From: Apostichopus japonicus
Taxonomy: Eukaryota > Echinodermata > Holothuroidea > Aspidochirotida > Stichopodidae
Direction of reading: 5' to 3'
Length of the DNA: 64,000 nt
Assembly (NCBI RefSeq): GCF_037975245.1
Contig: NC_092568.1
Location: 13,231,501 to 13,295,500, forward strand
Position numbers and translations under genes: made by a program. Within the stretch, counting starts at the first letter, position 1. Every line of letters starts with the position of its first letter. The notes under the pieces were generated by a model. The model had not been told where the DNA came from and ran no database searches. It saw nothing but the letters and a program-made list of their open reading frames with translations. This document shows, piece by piece, positions 11,448-22,530 of this stretch.

Positions 11448-12180
11448 ATAATTTCTTTGTACTTTTCCTCAAGATATATAGTTGTTTGAATATGACTTAA
11501 TTTGTCAGATAAATCCTTCAAGAATCCAGGAAATATCTCACATCAGGAGCTTCTGATGTTGTCATGGCACATGTTCATCAAACATACCTTCTTGAGTCTT
11601 ATTTCTGTACTTCTCCTTGAAATGAGATGTAATTAGAATATTTGCTCTGCTTTCAATGTACTCTGAAGATCTAAGCATCATCGAAGTGCAGTTTGTTTGC
11701 AAATGTTACTTGCTTCTCTGGGGTAAAGGTTTGGTAATTTATGAAGAAAAACAAAACACATTTTCAACATTTTCTAGCTGATACTTCTCACTCAACTGTT
11801 GTGATTTACATTCAAAACAACTGACCAAAACAAAAGTCATGTCTTAGCCATTACACATGCAATCAGAATCTGATATTCACCTTCTAGTGTAGACAATTCT
11901 CAACATTGACTTTTTCCCCGGGCAATAAAGTCTTACTTTACCACCAGAATGCTCCTGTAAAATCTCAGTTAACACAGCAAATTTAAACAGTGGCTGTACG
12001 TTTGAAATGAAATTCTTGCAACTGTATCAGTTGTTTGGCACTGATCATGTGGCAGTAATGTTTTTGCTTTTCTGGCATAAATGTGTGTCTGTCTATGTAA
12101 CTTTTGGTTTCGATGATAATCGTAACCTTTGCATTCATGATGGCGTGTATGTTTGTGCGTGTGTGTTTGTGACGCCCAGC

Positions 12181-12755
12181 TTGTAAACATAATATCTGAA
12201 GAAGGGAAAGTCAGACCAACTTTTTATTTGGTGCGTAGAAGTACCACATTGAGTACAAGTAGACTATTGTTTTTGGTGGAGGTCAAATGTCATTGGGGGT
12301 CATCAGATGTCAAATTGTGAAAACCTTGTAAACATGATATTGCAAGAAGGGAACCTTGGACAGATCTTATATTTGGTTTGTAGATGCACCATATCAAATT
12401 TAAGGAGCCTCTTACTGCTTTTGGTGGAGGTCAAAGGTCATTTGAAGTCAACAAATGGGAAACATTAACTTCACTCCCCTCTTACCTGTCTCTCTACACT
12501 AACGCACCTTCCTTAAAATAATATCGCAAGGGAAGCTTGGACAGAAAACAAATTGGTATGTCATTGTACCACACATTAAGTACAAGAAGCCTAATGTGGG
12601 CGGAGGACAATGGTTGTTGTGTTCACCAGGGGTCAAATTGTGTAAATGATGTTTTATTTCAATATTTCAACAAGGGCAGATGTCATATTTAGTATGTTGA
12701 TGTATCACATTTAGTACAAGAAGCCTGTTGTTGAGGTCAGTGGTCATTTCAGGAT
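12181..12755 (+). repeat. Degenerate tandem array, about 140-bp unit, four copies, with nuclear-receptor-like sites
   Basis: Four diverged units start near 12181, 12326, 12511 and 12650. Shared landmarks are 'ttgtaaacatgatat', 'agaaggga', 'ttggacag', 'tatttggtatgtagatg', 'accacattaagtacaagaagcct' (in pieces) and 'ggtggaggtcaaaggtcattt'. Unit 2 contains AGGTCAAAGGTCA at 12428-12440, a perfect direct repeat of AGGTCA spaced by one base. Unit 1 has the one-mismatch form AGGTCAAATGTCA at 12280-12292. The array is intronic and old, judging by divergence. Whether the sites are bound by anything is unknown. Confidence 0.75.
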
Positions 12756-13121
12756 AGCCTGTCATTGTGAATTTCTTGTTTGTCACATCACACTGCTTTT
12801 CACTGTATTACTAAGATCAAGTATGTTGTACACCCTCACTATACATTACGTCAGATTCATGAAGCAAACTGCTCATCTTACATCTTCGAAACCACAATAC
12901 ATTGTTGCATTCTGGTTAGTAAGGCAGTGCAAACTTTGGTCAGTGTCTAAGGCACTGTAACCTTATATGTGTGTATATATGATCTACCATTGATAACTCA
13001 GCTGGTGGAAATGTGGTTTTCTTTTGTAATACTCTTGTTTATATTTCCTTACTTCTCTTAAGAACTTGAGCTTATTGTCCAGGAAACTGACATATCTCAT
13101 CATCTTACATAATTATTTCAG

Positions 13122-15497
13122 CAGAATGCAACTGAAGAAGTTCAGCTTAGCGACATGTTCACGCCATCAAAATATAGCACCAGTGCATGGTCTATGACTC
13201 CCCACCGTTACCACCCCACCCCCTCTATAGATGATGACGCTGTGGACGGATTCACTTTCAGGGTCAACGACTTACAGCGGAGGTTGGACATTGAAGAGCT
13301 TGTGATTGCAAGGGAGGCTTTCTCTGAGAACGATGCTTACAGTATAAGCGACACTTCGGATGTATCACTCGGGGATCTGGATTTTGACGATGTGTTGCCC
13401 TTGAAGGATGGAGAGGACAACCATGATATTGATCCAGGCCCAGGAACTCCGGACATCATGGATTTTGCTGAAGACATTCTGGATAAGTATTTGGAAATGG
13501 AATCTTCCATTCTCCATTCATCGACGGGAGTGGCTGTCTCTGAAGGGAGGCCTTTACCTGACCCTGCAGAGTCATCCAAGAGGGAAGTGGAATTTTGGAC
13601 CATGTCACCAAAAGAAGGAGGTACATTTAACTTTGATCAGACAGTGCTAGCAGGTAGGAGTATTCCAAAACCAAGTTTCTCTCCCTTCCAGTCAGAGGCA
13701 CTTAACCAAAGTGAACAGGAAGAATCCATCGATGATGAAGAACAAGGATCTGTGATCGTGGAAGTGAGCGACCTAGAATTGGATGAAAGGGAACTACTGG
13801 AGGGTGCTCTGTGGGATCTCTGCCTCTCGAGTGATGAAGGTGAGGGAGATGAAGATGTGAGTATGATGAATCCGCCAAGCCCTGAAGAAGCAGCAGAGGC
13901 CATTTTCCAAGCTTTCAACTTTCCATCGGTCATTGATGACAGTGAGGATGTTTTCAAGCACTCTGACCCCATTCCTCTAGTTGAACCTGTATCTCACATG
14001 GACAACTCTCATGTTAGAGCCATTCTGTGTCAATCTTGGCCAATGAAGACATCCTCGTTCTTGGTCTCTGAGAAAAGCCCCAGCATTGAGAATCTCACAA
14101 CTCCTTCCATCTGTCCAGACATTGACAGATTCTTTCCTTCTTTCCTCGGTGAAGAGCTTTCATTCAAAGAGACGAAAAGAGGGCTGGACAGTCTGCGATT
14201 GAATTTGAATCTGTCACCATCGAAGGACCATTCTTCAAGACAATCTAAGGAAGATTTGGAAGAGACAGAGGATGCACTCTTAGAGATAACAGACCTCAGT
14301 CTCAGCCACATGTATGAGTCCCTGGATTTCATGACTGAATTGACTTCTAGGCTTGCCACAGATTCGTTATCAACATCTCCTAGTTCTTCTGAGGATTACT
14401 TCAGCTGCCAATCCTTGGATGATATCGATACTGCCAGCATATTCAACCCGAGTATCATCATCAAAGCAGGCACAGATAGCGGTTGTTACTTGTCCAAACA
14501 GGAAACGACCGTTGGAGATTTGGAGAGTCTATTTCCTGCCATGATTGAAAGTAAGGCAATTAATGCTCGTGTGGGTGAGGAGACTATATCTGCGAAACAG
14601 GAAATGTACGATTACAGCAGTGATGAACAGTGGAGCCACGTAGTCAGTGATACGGTACAGTGTGTGAATACAGACGACACGCACAGTGTTGGATCAGAAT
14701 GCCAGGATTATTTTGATGCTCTTTTTGGGTCGGACTTAACTGAAAGTTTGGGAACAGACATGAGCGTGAACTGTGAGGATAATTTTAGAATGTCTTCAGC
14801 TGTTGAGAGAGAGAGTTCTATGGGGGAAGGCAGGTTAGTTATGCAAGCAACAGAGGAGGTGCCTTGTACCTATGTGAATGGATCTGAAGAACTTCAAGAT
14901 GCTAAACAGGGTTGCATGAGCTGTGAGGATAATGTTACAATGTCTTCAGCTGTTGAGAGAGAGAGTTCCATGGGGGAAGGCAGGTTAGTTACACAAGCTA
15001 AACAAGCAACAGAGGAGGTGCCTTGTACCTTTGTGAACGGATCTGAAGAACTTCAAGTTGCTAAACAGGGTTACATGAGCTACGTAGCTCAGTTAAGTGA
15101 CTCATGCAGAGATGGGGATCTCATGAACTACTTAGATAGTGTTAAGTTAAAGAAGTGTTACCTGTGGTCCATGGCTGGGTCAAATGTAGATAAGCCAGCT
15201 GACAAAGACTCAGAAACGGGAGACATGGAGCAGGAGCTGGATGAGCTTCTGCTGAAACCAGAGGAGCTTGAAAAGAAATGGGAGCTTGATTCTGAGGGTA
15301 GCGATGACACAGATAAACTAATTGAGGCCTCATCATCTTTGATTAATGAGCTGAATCGCAGGGACCTAGCAGGGTCCCCAGGGCCTGATGCATCCACAGG
15401 GGATTGGAAGGATGTGATTGTTCTCTGGCTGGATAAAAATACCAAAGATGCTGCCCAAGAGGCTGACCTGAAGGAAATTCAATCAGCTGGAACAGAG
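13122..15497 (+). CDS. Nesprin-like gene, exon 5 of 6: long acidic, low-complexity region with internal duplication
   Basis: This exon is a single open frame of 792 codons, from an acceptor ending TTTCAG at 13121 to a GTGAGT donor at 15498, in phase 0 at both ends. The protein is rich in Asp, Glu and Ser, poor in predicted helix, and without a catalytic domain I recognise, so it is probably disordered and cytoplasmic. It lies between the last spectrin repeat and the KASH anchor, where other nesprins also carry non-repeat linkers, but this one is long. Two Trp residues sit in acidic surroundings (ALWDLCLSSDEGEGDED, Trp codon 13812-13814; KKWELDSEGSDD, Trp codon 15279-15281) and resemble kinesin-light-chain W-acidic motifs. 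A 50-codon unit is duplicated at 14771-15079. The ATG at 13155 is internal, so I do not treat it as a start, though a short isoform beginning there cannot be excluded. An alternative acceptor 3 bp downstream is possible. Confidence 0.9.
14771..15079 (+). repeat. In-frame tandem duplication inside the acidic exon (150 + 159 bp)
   Basis: Unit 1 is 14771-14920 and unit 2 is 14921-15079. Both encode CEDN followed by MSSAVERESSMGEGRL, then ATEEVPCT and VNGSEELQ, ending AKQG and a Met-Ser. Unit 2 has a 9-bp, three-codon insertion (the added AKQ). Nucleotide identity is very high, which indicates a fairly recent duplication that kept the frame. Confidence 0.95.
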
Positions 15498-17413
15498 GTG
15501 AGTCGATCAAACTGTCAACCACTATAGTTTATCATGAAATGTGATTTATGCATCATGTGCAACATTTCTCTTTGTCATTATTATTAACACCTAAGTTCTG
15601 AACTTCTCCTACATTATGCATTTTTCAGCTTGCTGAAATGTGTTCTCTTTACATTTCCTTGTACATGAATATTTAGCAGAATGAGAGAGCTGAGAACAAA
15701 AATTGTGTGAGGCTAGTTTTTATTATAGCCTAGCAGATATGTGTTATGGTTTAAACTGACCAACCATGTTCATCTTTGTGTATTATTAGAGGGAAGAAGT
15801 CAGCTTAACTGAGAGTCTGACAAAGAAGTTTGTCATTGTATGGATTAAAGCTAAGTTAAAGATTGCCAAATAATTGAACCTATGCTACATCTAGCCACCC
15901 AAGTATGGGTCATCACCTATTATTAGGCGTATGATTATGTTGGCCTACATGAAACCTGTCATTTTAATTTAGTTTGCTCCACTGCATTGTATGTTTATGC
16001 AGCATTCCCATGTATTTGTTCAAAATTCACAACTCTGTCATCTTTAAAGTAAGTAGAAATTTTCCAAAGAACTAGAATATTCTTTTTGTTTTTTTGCTGA
16101 GGAATATCGTAAACCTCAAAGTAAATTTTTTCTCAGATGCTACAGAACTCATTGTGATACCATTGTCATATTACTTATATGCTTTTAAGTTTCATGAAAA
16201 TGGTTAAGAACTATCCCACTGGATAACTTGACCCTTCCAAACGAAAAAAACTTTAAGGCCCAAAAGGAAAGCTACTAAATTGATAACCAAACTGACGTAT
16301 GTAAGTATGTTACCCGACTGCTCTTGAAATATTTGAATGTGGTCAGAATTGTGAATGGGTTAGGGTCAAATTGGAGATATGCTGTATGGAGATTAGATAA
16401 GTGGTGACACAATCAGTGCCAGGGAGCCAGCCATTAAATAATGGCTTCTTCTAAACAGGGTGTGTTTACATCTAAGATCAAACACAAAACCAAAACCCAA
16501 CAAATTAGAATTAAACATTTTAAACTACTTTTTACATTAATTAATTTGTATTTTCACCCTTAAATTATATTAACATTGTGTGTGTTTAGTCATTTTCAAA
16601 TATAATTTCCACAGTGATTTACGGTAAATTGAATTAATGTCAAAGTACAACGTATCCATGGAACAGTGTTTCAAATAGGCAACAGCTTCATATGTTAGAG
16701 TTTGTCTGTATGGATATGAACAGGAAACAAAAGGGAAAGTGAAGGTGGCTGTTTTGTTTGAATATATTCAAAATACATTGTGCCATTCCCAGAATTTTGC
16801 TTTCGTCTTGAGTCACTCACTTATTTGAATCCTAGCATAACCCTGATTGGTCAGAACTTACCAATCAGTTGGAATATTAGAGACTGATGCCTTACTGTAC
16901 ATATTAACACAGTACTGCTCTCAGTCTATAATACTACATTAGGTATTATTGTCTGGGATATTCAGCATCTTTTTAAGTCTTCCTGGGAATGTCTCGCCTT
17001 GAAACTTGACTTGACCTAAACTTAAGTCTTTCAGTTTGAGATCCGCCTTTCATATTTTGATACCTCATAAAGAGCAGATATGTTTCTAGTAGATTGCCCC
17101 TAGCAATGGATTAAATATAGAGCATATTTCATTGCCAGGGTTGACATTGTATCACACCTTGAACTGATAATAGGATTATGATAAGTAGTAGCTCAAGCCT
17201 TGTAGTAGTGTGGGTAGCAGATGGTGCCTTACTTTAATAATTCAGGAATTGCCAGCCCTATCAGATTTATAAAATAATATGTTACTTGGAGCATTCCTAG
17301 GGTTAGTGAACCTCAGTGTGTATGTCTACTTTGTGACCCATTGACCTGTTTGATCAAAGTCAGTATTTTAGTCAGCGTTCGTTTTCATTTCGTCATACGG
17401 TCTTCCTCCTCAG
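15498..17413 (+). other. Intron 5 of the nesprin-like gene model
   Basis: This AT-rich intron runs from the GTGAGT donor at 15498 to TCCTCCTCAG ending at 17413, an acceptor with a good pyrimidine tract. No exon, RNA or mobile element is recognised. Confidence 0.65.
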
Positions 17414-17740
17414 GTTTCTAATCCCAATTGTGATGAAGTGGACTTTGCAAGGAGGAGAGTAGAAGAGACAGATGGCAGGAATGGGCAGATAGGAGAGATT
17501 AAGTATTCAGATGAACTTGTGAATATTCATGTGAAACCATCATTTATGAAGAAAGTGTTGATGACAGCATTACCTATTCAGTTGCTCCTCTATCTCTACA
17601 TCATACTAGTCTTGGTGTTACCCTGCGTGGTGGAGACCTCAACGGGCGATTGTTATCTCTCCTTGTCCGACAATCTCTTGATCGACAGTCACAGACTGGG
17701 ACCAATCGTCACCTTCATTCGCGGCCCTCCACCTGTGTAG
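17414..17740 (+). CDS. Nesprin-like gene, terminal exon 6 of 6: KASH domain and stop
   Basis: The exon has 108 codons plus TAG (17738-17740). A basic/acidic juxtamembrane stretch is followed by KPSFMKKVLMTALPIQLLLY and a single hydrophobic segment of about 22 residues (17567-17632). A lumenal tail of about 36 residues then ends IVTFIRGPPPV. The short basic flank, one membrane span with Leu-Pro-x-Gln-Leu at its start, and the terminal Gly-Pro-Pro-Pro-X are the defining marks of KASH domains. These insert tail-first in the outer nuclear membrane and bind the SUN trimer in the perinuclear space. The Pro at the 12th residue from the end also fits vertebrate nesprins, whereas the terminal residue here is Val. 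The lumenal Cys is in GDCYL, about five residues farther from the C-terminus than the SUN-bonding Cys of vertebrate nesprins. With spectrin repeats upstream, this identifies the gene as a nesprin-type LINC protein. The exact orthologue (SYNE1, SYNE2, SYNE3 or an invertebrate single-copy form) cannot be told. Confidence 0.95.
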   Translation, partial: VSNPNCDEVDFARRRVEETDGRNGQIGEIKYSDELVNIHVKPSFMKKVLMTALPIQLLLYLYIILVLVLPCVVETSTGDCYLSLSDNLLIDSHRLGPIVTFIRGPPPV

Positions 17741-20700
17741 GGAAAGTCAAGTCTTGTATTCAATTTTTGTACAGGGAGTATCATCATCTTTGTGAGCTTT
17801 GTTTTTTCTAGTTTTAGCGTTGGCTTGCACCATCACTAAATTTCTTTGTTTCCATATCTGTGATAATTTATTATATAAGTGTAAGACCGTAGTGCCGTGT
17901 AAATCATCATTTGGTATATGTATGGAACTGAATTTTTACAAGATGTTAAAAGTTCCTTCAGTGGCGGGGTTTTGCTAGTGGTCATGTTATAAAGAAACAG
18001 CTGATTTCTTGCAGCCTAGGTCCACTCTCAGTCAGTTACTATAAATCAGAAACTGGTTGGTTTAATAGTTTGTTGTTTGTTTGTCAAAAGAGATATTCAT
18101 GTTATCATGAAAGAGAAAGTGCTGTGTTTTCAAAGGAAACATCAGTACTTAGCCTAGACCTCTCACACCTTCAGAGGTACTTTGACATATACAAATCAGG
18201 GCTGAAATGGTTATTGTTATTAGTTATTAACACAAACTAAATTAGCTAATGGTGGCCATTTGGACAAAAAACAAAACAAAATATTCCTCATATGGAATGC
18301 TGCTCTAGTACTTTGAATTTATGTAAGGAGAAGGTGAATATGGGTCATAGCAGACAACCAGCTGCTTTATGCTGATACTGACACTTGCATTGTGGGGTTT
18401 GATGGAAATTCTACATTTTGAAAATGGTTATTTATTTATTGTAAAAAAAGTAAACTATTTTGTGAAATATCAGTGCATCTAGCATAGTCATTTATTGCAT
18501 ATTATTCTGTTTTCCGGATAAAATATTTATGTAGATGTTTGTAGCCTTTAATTTGATAGAGTTGTTTAACAGGAAATAATTGAAAAGTTTTGTTTTGAGT
18601 ATAACACATTTATGTAGATCTTTCTAGTTTCTAGCCTTATCATGAGATATCTTGTTTCAGAAAATTATTTTTTCCCCTCCTTCTTCTTCTTCTTCAGTGC
18701 AGTTGTAATTGTTATCTTGTTAAAGAATAAGATGTTTAGGTGTAGAATAGATGTCGTGTACTTGAGGGTTACTTACAAGTAATATATATAATATATGCCT
18801 AACTGATATCTTCAGTTGGTATTGTTTAACAAACTTACACAACAAACATTCCATATATATATACATTAATATAACAACTCATCATTGCACACTTGAATAT
18901 TTCATAACAAACACCTTTAGCTGAGTTGTACATGTCTGAAGTTTAAGGAGGATACAGTCTAGGATGAACACTCAACCTCTCGTCGTTGCAAGCATATAAA
19001 TGATAGAATAACGACAGTGACAGTCTTACCATATGAATGTTATGTTTTGTTGGGCAGTTTTGAAGACTCATGAATTTTGTCTCGTATAAAATGTTATGGC
19101 TCCCTTCTAAAAAACTGCCCGCAGAATGCTGTAACATTCATAATCAGTGATAAAAGAAGCATAAATTCAGTTCACAAGACTAGTTTAAGATTTATCCTTT
19201 AGAAACATGTCAACATGTGGATGATGATGATGATGGTTATTAATGAGGCTAGCAGTTTTTGCAATGTTCTGTTGAAGTGGTCTGTTTTATTCTATTCAGG
19301 TGTGCAATCATGGGTACAATACTACATGCTGGAATACACATACAACTCGTTCGAGAGGCAACACTGTCTCTTTGAGATAACGTACTATAGGTACAAATAC
19401 ATATTTACATTATTTTCATGAAATTATTATCACTATTTAGATATTATTTTAACACTATGCAAATGCCACCCTTGTCATGTGTATATACTTATAAAGTCTA
19501 CATGCTGAAGCTAATATCCATAACAAACACAGTTTTATCAGCATAACTAATTATGTTGATCTAGTATATGGGCAGTGGAATCTGTCACTCTGTTGACCGG
19601 CTGGCATGTGGGTTACACTGTTTGAGCCATTGCCAGTGTCATTGGGGCACATTTGAAAAGCTTTGTCATCCATGGGTCTTCTAAGAATAAGCCTAGCCAA
19701 AGAAATGATACGATTGTGTTGACCAAAGAATAGTATTAGAACTTCCATGAGAGGTAGAGCCTCTGTTTGTTGTTGACTTCTCCCACATAACCAATGTGGG
19801 ATGCTTGTGTGCCTTATATCCTTCTTACAAGTCATAATTTTTGGTTTATAGTCAATGAAGCATAGAGTAGCATTGTGAGGTTAAGTTAGAATGGTTCAGA
19901 TTGAGATTGTGTTAGTACTTTGTATGCTGTTGACAGCGTATGTAAGATAAATTATTCAACTGGTCTTAGTATGAGATGGAAGGAGAAGTTTTGCACTGGG
20001 AAACAAAAGGAAAAAGTACCTGGAACATAACACAATGATCACAACACACCAGATATATCAAAATATATTCATTGTCTCAATGGGAAATTTTCTGGTAGTG
20101 AAAGTGAAATATGGTTTGATTTTTTGTCTGGTACTGACATTAATGTAGCTTATATTGACATGTATAATATTACAGAGGTATGTAGCTACATACATGATGT
20201 TACATACATGTAAGCTTCATATGTGTAGCTACTACAGCTGATGTGAGGGTTGTAATAGGTAGTACAAGGGTACTGCAGTATTTAAGGTATGTAGTAGCTA
20301 TACTATGAGACAGGGGTGGGAAAGGAAACAGAGAAATAACTGAATCCATTTTCATGGTAAGATCAGTCTTCAGTCCTGCTGTCGTATTCACAATGCTACT
20401 CTATGAAAATCAAATCAAAGGAGTCGATGCAATTATGTTTGACAAAGTCAACTAATTTACCTGCTTTTGATGTGTTTGTTTGCAGTGTGTGAACCGTTAA
20501 TACCATTTTACTCTGGTGCAAACATTAAAGGGGAATTAGTCAATACAGTACCAGAGCTATCAGTGAATTGTGCTGACCTTTGACCTTCTGGATTTATTTT
20601 TATTCACAAATTGCTTAGTATAAGTTGACATATCTTTGTCACCCTCTCCTCTTTTTTCCCTTCTGGAGAAATGAGGCTACTGAGATCATTGCTTCATCAT

Positions 20701-22530
20701 TCGTACAAATGCTTTTGTGAACTAAATTGTTGAAAGAAATCAAAGGACTTCACTGCTGTAATTTTAGTATTGTGTTTTTTTTCCAAGCTAGAAGTTAGCT
20801 CATAATTTGTTGAGTCAATGTTTTCCAGATCCTGGGTTACATACAACAGTATAGCTCCAAGGACAATCTAAGCTGCATGTTAAAACATGTTTGTAAATAT
20901 GCATGCATCTAGATGTACTACATGTTTGTCAGAGGTCAACACTGCATAAAAACACAGGCTCATGTGGGGGCCTCAATTGTGAAAGAGCGTCATATATTTA
21001 CTAAGAAATAAAGACTTTGGATCGACCTTCAGCCACCACTATCACACATAATATTAATTAGGAATACTAAGTAAAGAATGTACATAACATACATTGGTGC
21101 AATACATTACACAACACATGAATATGAATATGAAATACCACTGAAAGTCAGAAAGCAATTTCTTGCCTATAAGATGTACAGTATATAAAGTCATTGCCTT
21201 TTATATTTAAGTATTAATGATCAAGTGTGTTATTATATCACTTAAGATAAGTTTATATTAAGTTGTTAATGATAGTAAAATATTGAACCTCATTTATTGG
21301 GCATAATCTTTTATATTTGAGTTATTTGGTTTAAGATCACGCTCTGCCGTGTGCCATAGTGAATGCTATCCTGTTTTACACTGAAATACACAGCATGTTT
21401 GGTTTAGTTTTCTTTGAAGGTTGTGTATATAAATTTTATAGATGAGAAACAAATATCCCATGTGTTTATGCTGGTTGTAGTCTGCATTCTGGTACTCCCA
21501 TCAGCACTTCAAAGTGTCCTGCTGAGAGTTGGTTTTATCTTCGTCTATCAACAAAGACTTATACCAAGTGTAATTCAAGCTGCTGTGAGATGTACATGCT
21601 GTATTTGCAGGTCAGCATATATTGTAGTGCTTTAACTAGTGTATAATACTCACTAAATTTCTACAAAAGGACTGCACTCACTCAGATAACTCATATGTTA
21701 ATAGTTAATGTCAATATATGTTAAGTATTTTTAAAACAGATATTTTCAAAGAAGTTTAAATGACTTTCAGAGAGTTAACAGGTTTTTTCATTGGTTTATG
21801 GGATTGACATTATAACTCAAACTGGGATGTTTTGACAAATGTCAAATATGGGTGCCAGTGACTTATTGCAGTTGACTCTCGTTGTCCTTTGGGTGACTTA
21901 AAGGGCAGTATTGGTGTTCATACCCATGGGATGGTTTGACAACTGCTACAGCTACTCAGGCCTACCAAGTAGTTGTACAAAGAGTTAAAATAATAGAATA
22001 ACTTAAGTAAAATATAAACTACTATAAGCTATTGTGAACATTAACAGTACAAGTTGATTAAATACTCAGTGTAAATCTGTAATCTGTATAAACTTTGTAT
22101 AGGAATGTAAAGTATTTAAGTATAGAGGCTCTTTGTAAGAGAGAAGATGTTTTTAGGTTTGAAACGTTATTTTGTTTACTGAAGTTTGTAAAGTGTAAAG
22201 TATATTCTAAGAGGTATGACACTAAGGGAACTATTGTTTTGTTAAGGTTTTTGTCTTATGAATTTTTAATGACCTCATTTTTGCATTAATAATTTATATT
22301 AATGTTTTGTATGAGTTGATTTCTCCAAGCTTAGTTGAATATTTTTCTACATTCCCCACCCCATGTGTTGTTCAAAACTGAGTTTAGTGCATGTGTAGTG
22401 AAAAAAAGAAAGAACTTGAAAGGAAGTGATTTAGTCATTGGTATTTGTTTACTTTGCATAGACTGTCGTTATATTCTGTAAGGAAAAGAAGACATTGAAG
22501 ATGTGACCTATGACCTTGAATAAATTATAG
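17741..22530 (+). other. Probable 3' untranslated region and downstream DNA of the nesprin-like gene
   Basis: No coding sequence follows the TAG in the same transcript. Candidate polyadenylation hexamers on this strand are ATTAAA at 20524-20529, AATAAA at 21007-21012 and AATAAA at 22519-22524. I saw no canonical AATAAA closer to the stop. The 3' UTR is therefore either long or ends with a non-canonical signal. Features noted inside are a 16-bp palindrome (20178-20193) and an exon-like segment at 19300-19390. The true end needs transcript data. Confidence 0.4.

Larger units (their letters stand above)
10621..13121 (+). other. Intron 4 of the nesprin-like gene model
   Basis: This intron runs from the GTGAGA donor at 10621 to an acceptor ending in TTTCAG at 13121. 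It holds a tRNA-like/SINE segment (11284-11447) and a four-unit degenerate repeat array with nuclear-receptor-like half sites (about 12181-12755). The rest is AT-rich DNA with no exon that I can support. Confidence 0.65.

Noticed and set aside
13337-15445. Several minus-strand and shifted frames of 60-111 codons inside the big exon
   Set aside because: They are Ser-rich shadows of the Asp/Glu-rich sense frame and have no independent splice or start evidence.
13155-15527. Stand-alone intronless gene starting at ATG 13155 and ending at TAG 15527
   Set aside because: A strong GTGAGT donor at 15498 and an acceptor at 13121, both in phase with KASH and spectrin exons, make it an internal exon. 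A short isoform from this ATG remains possible.
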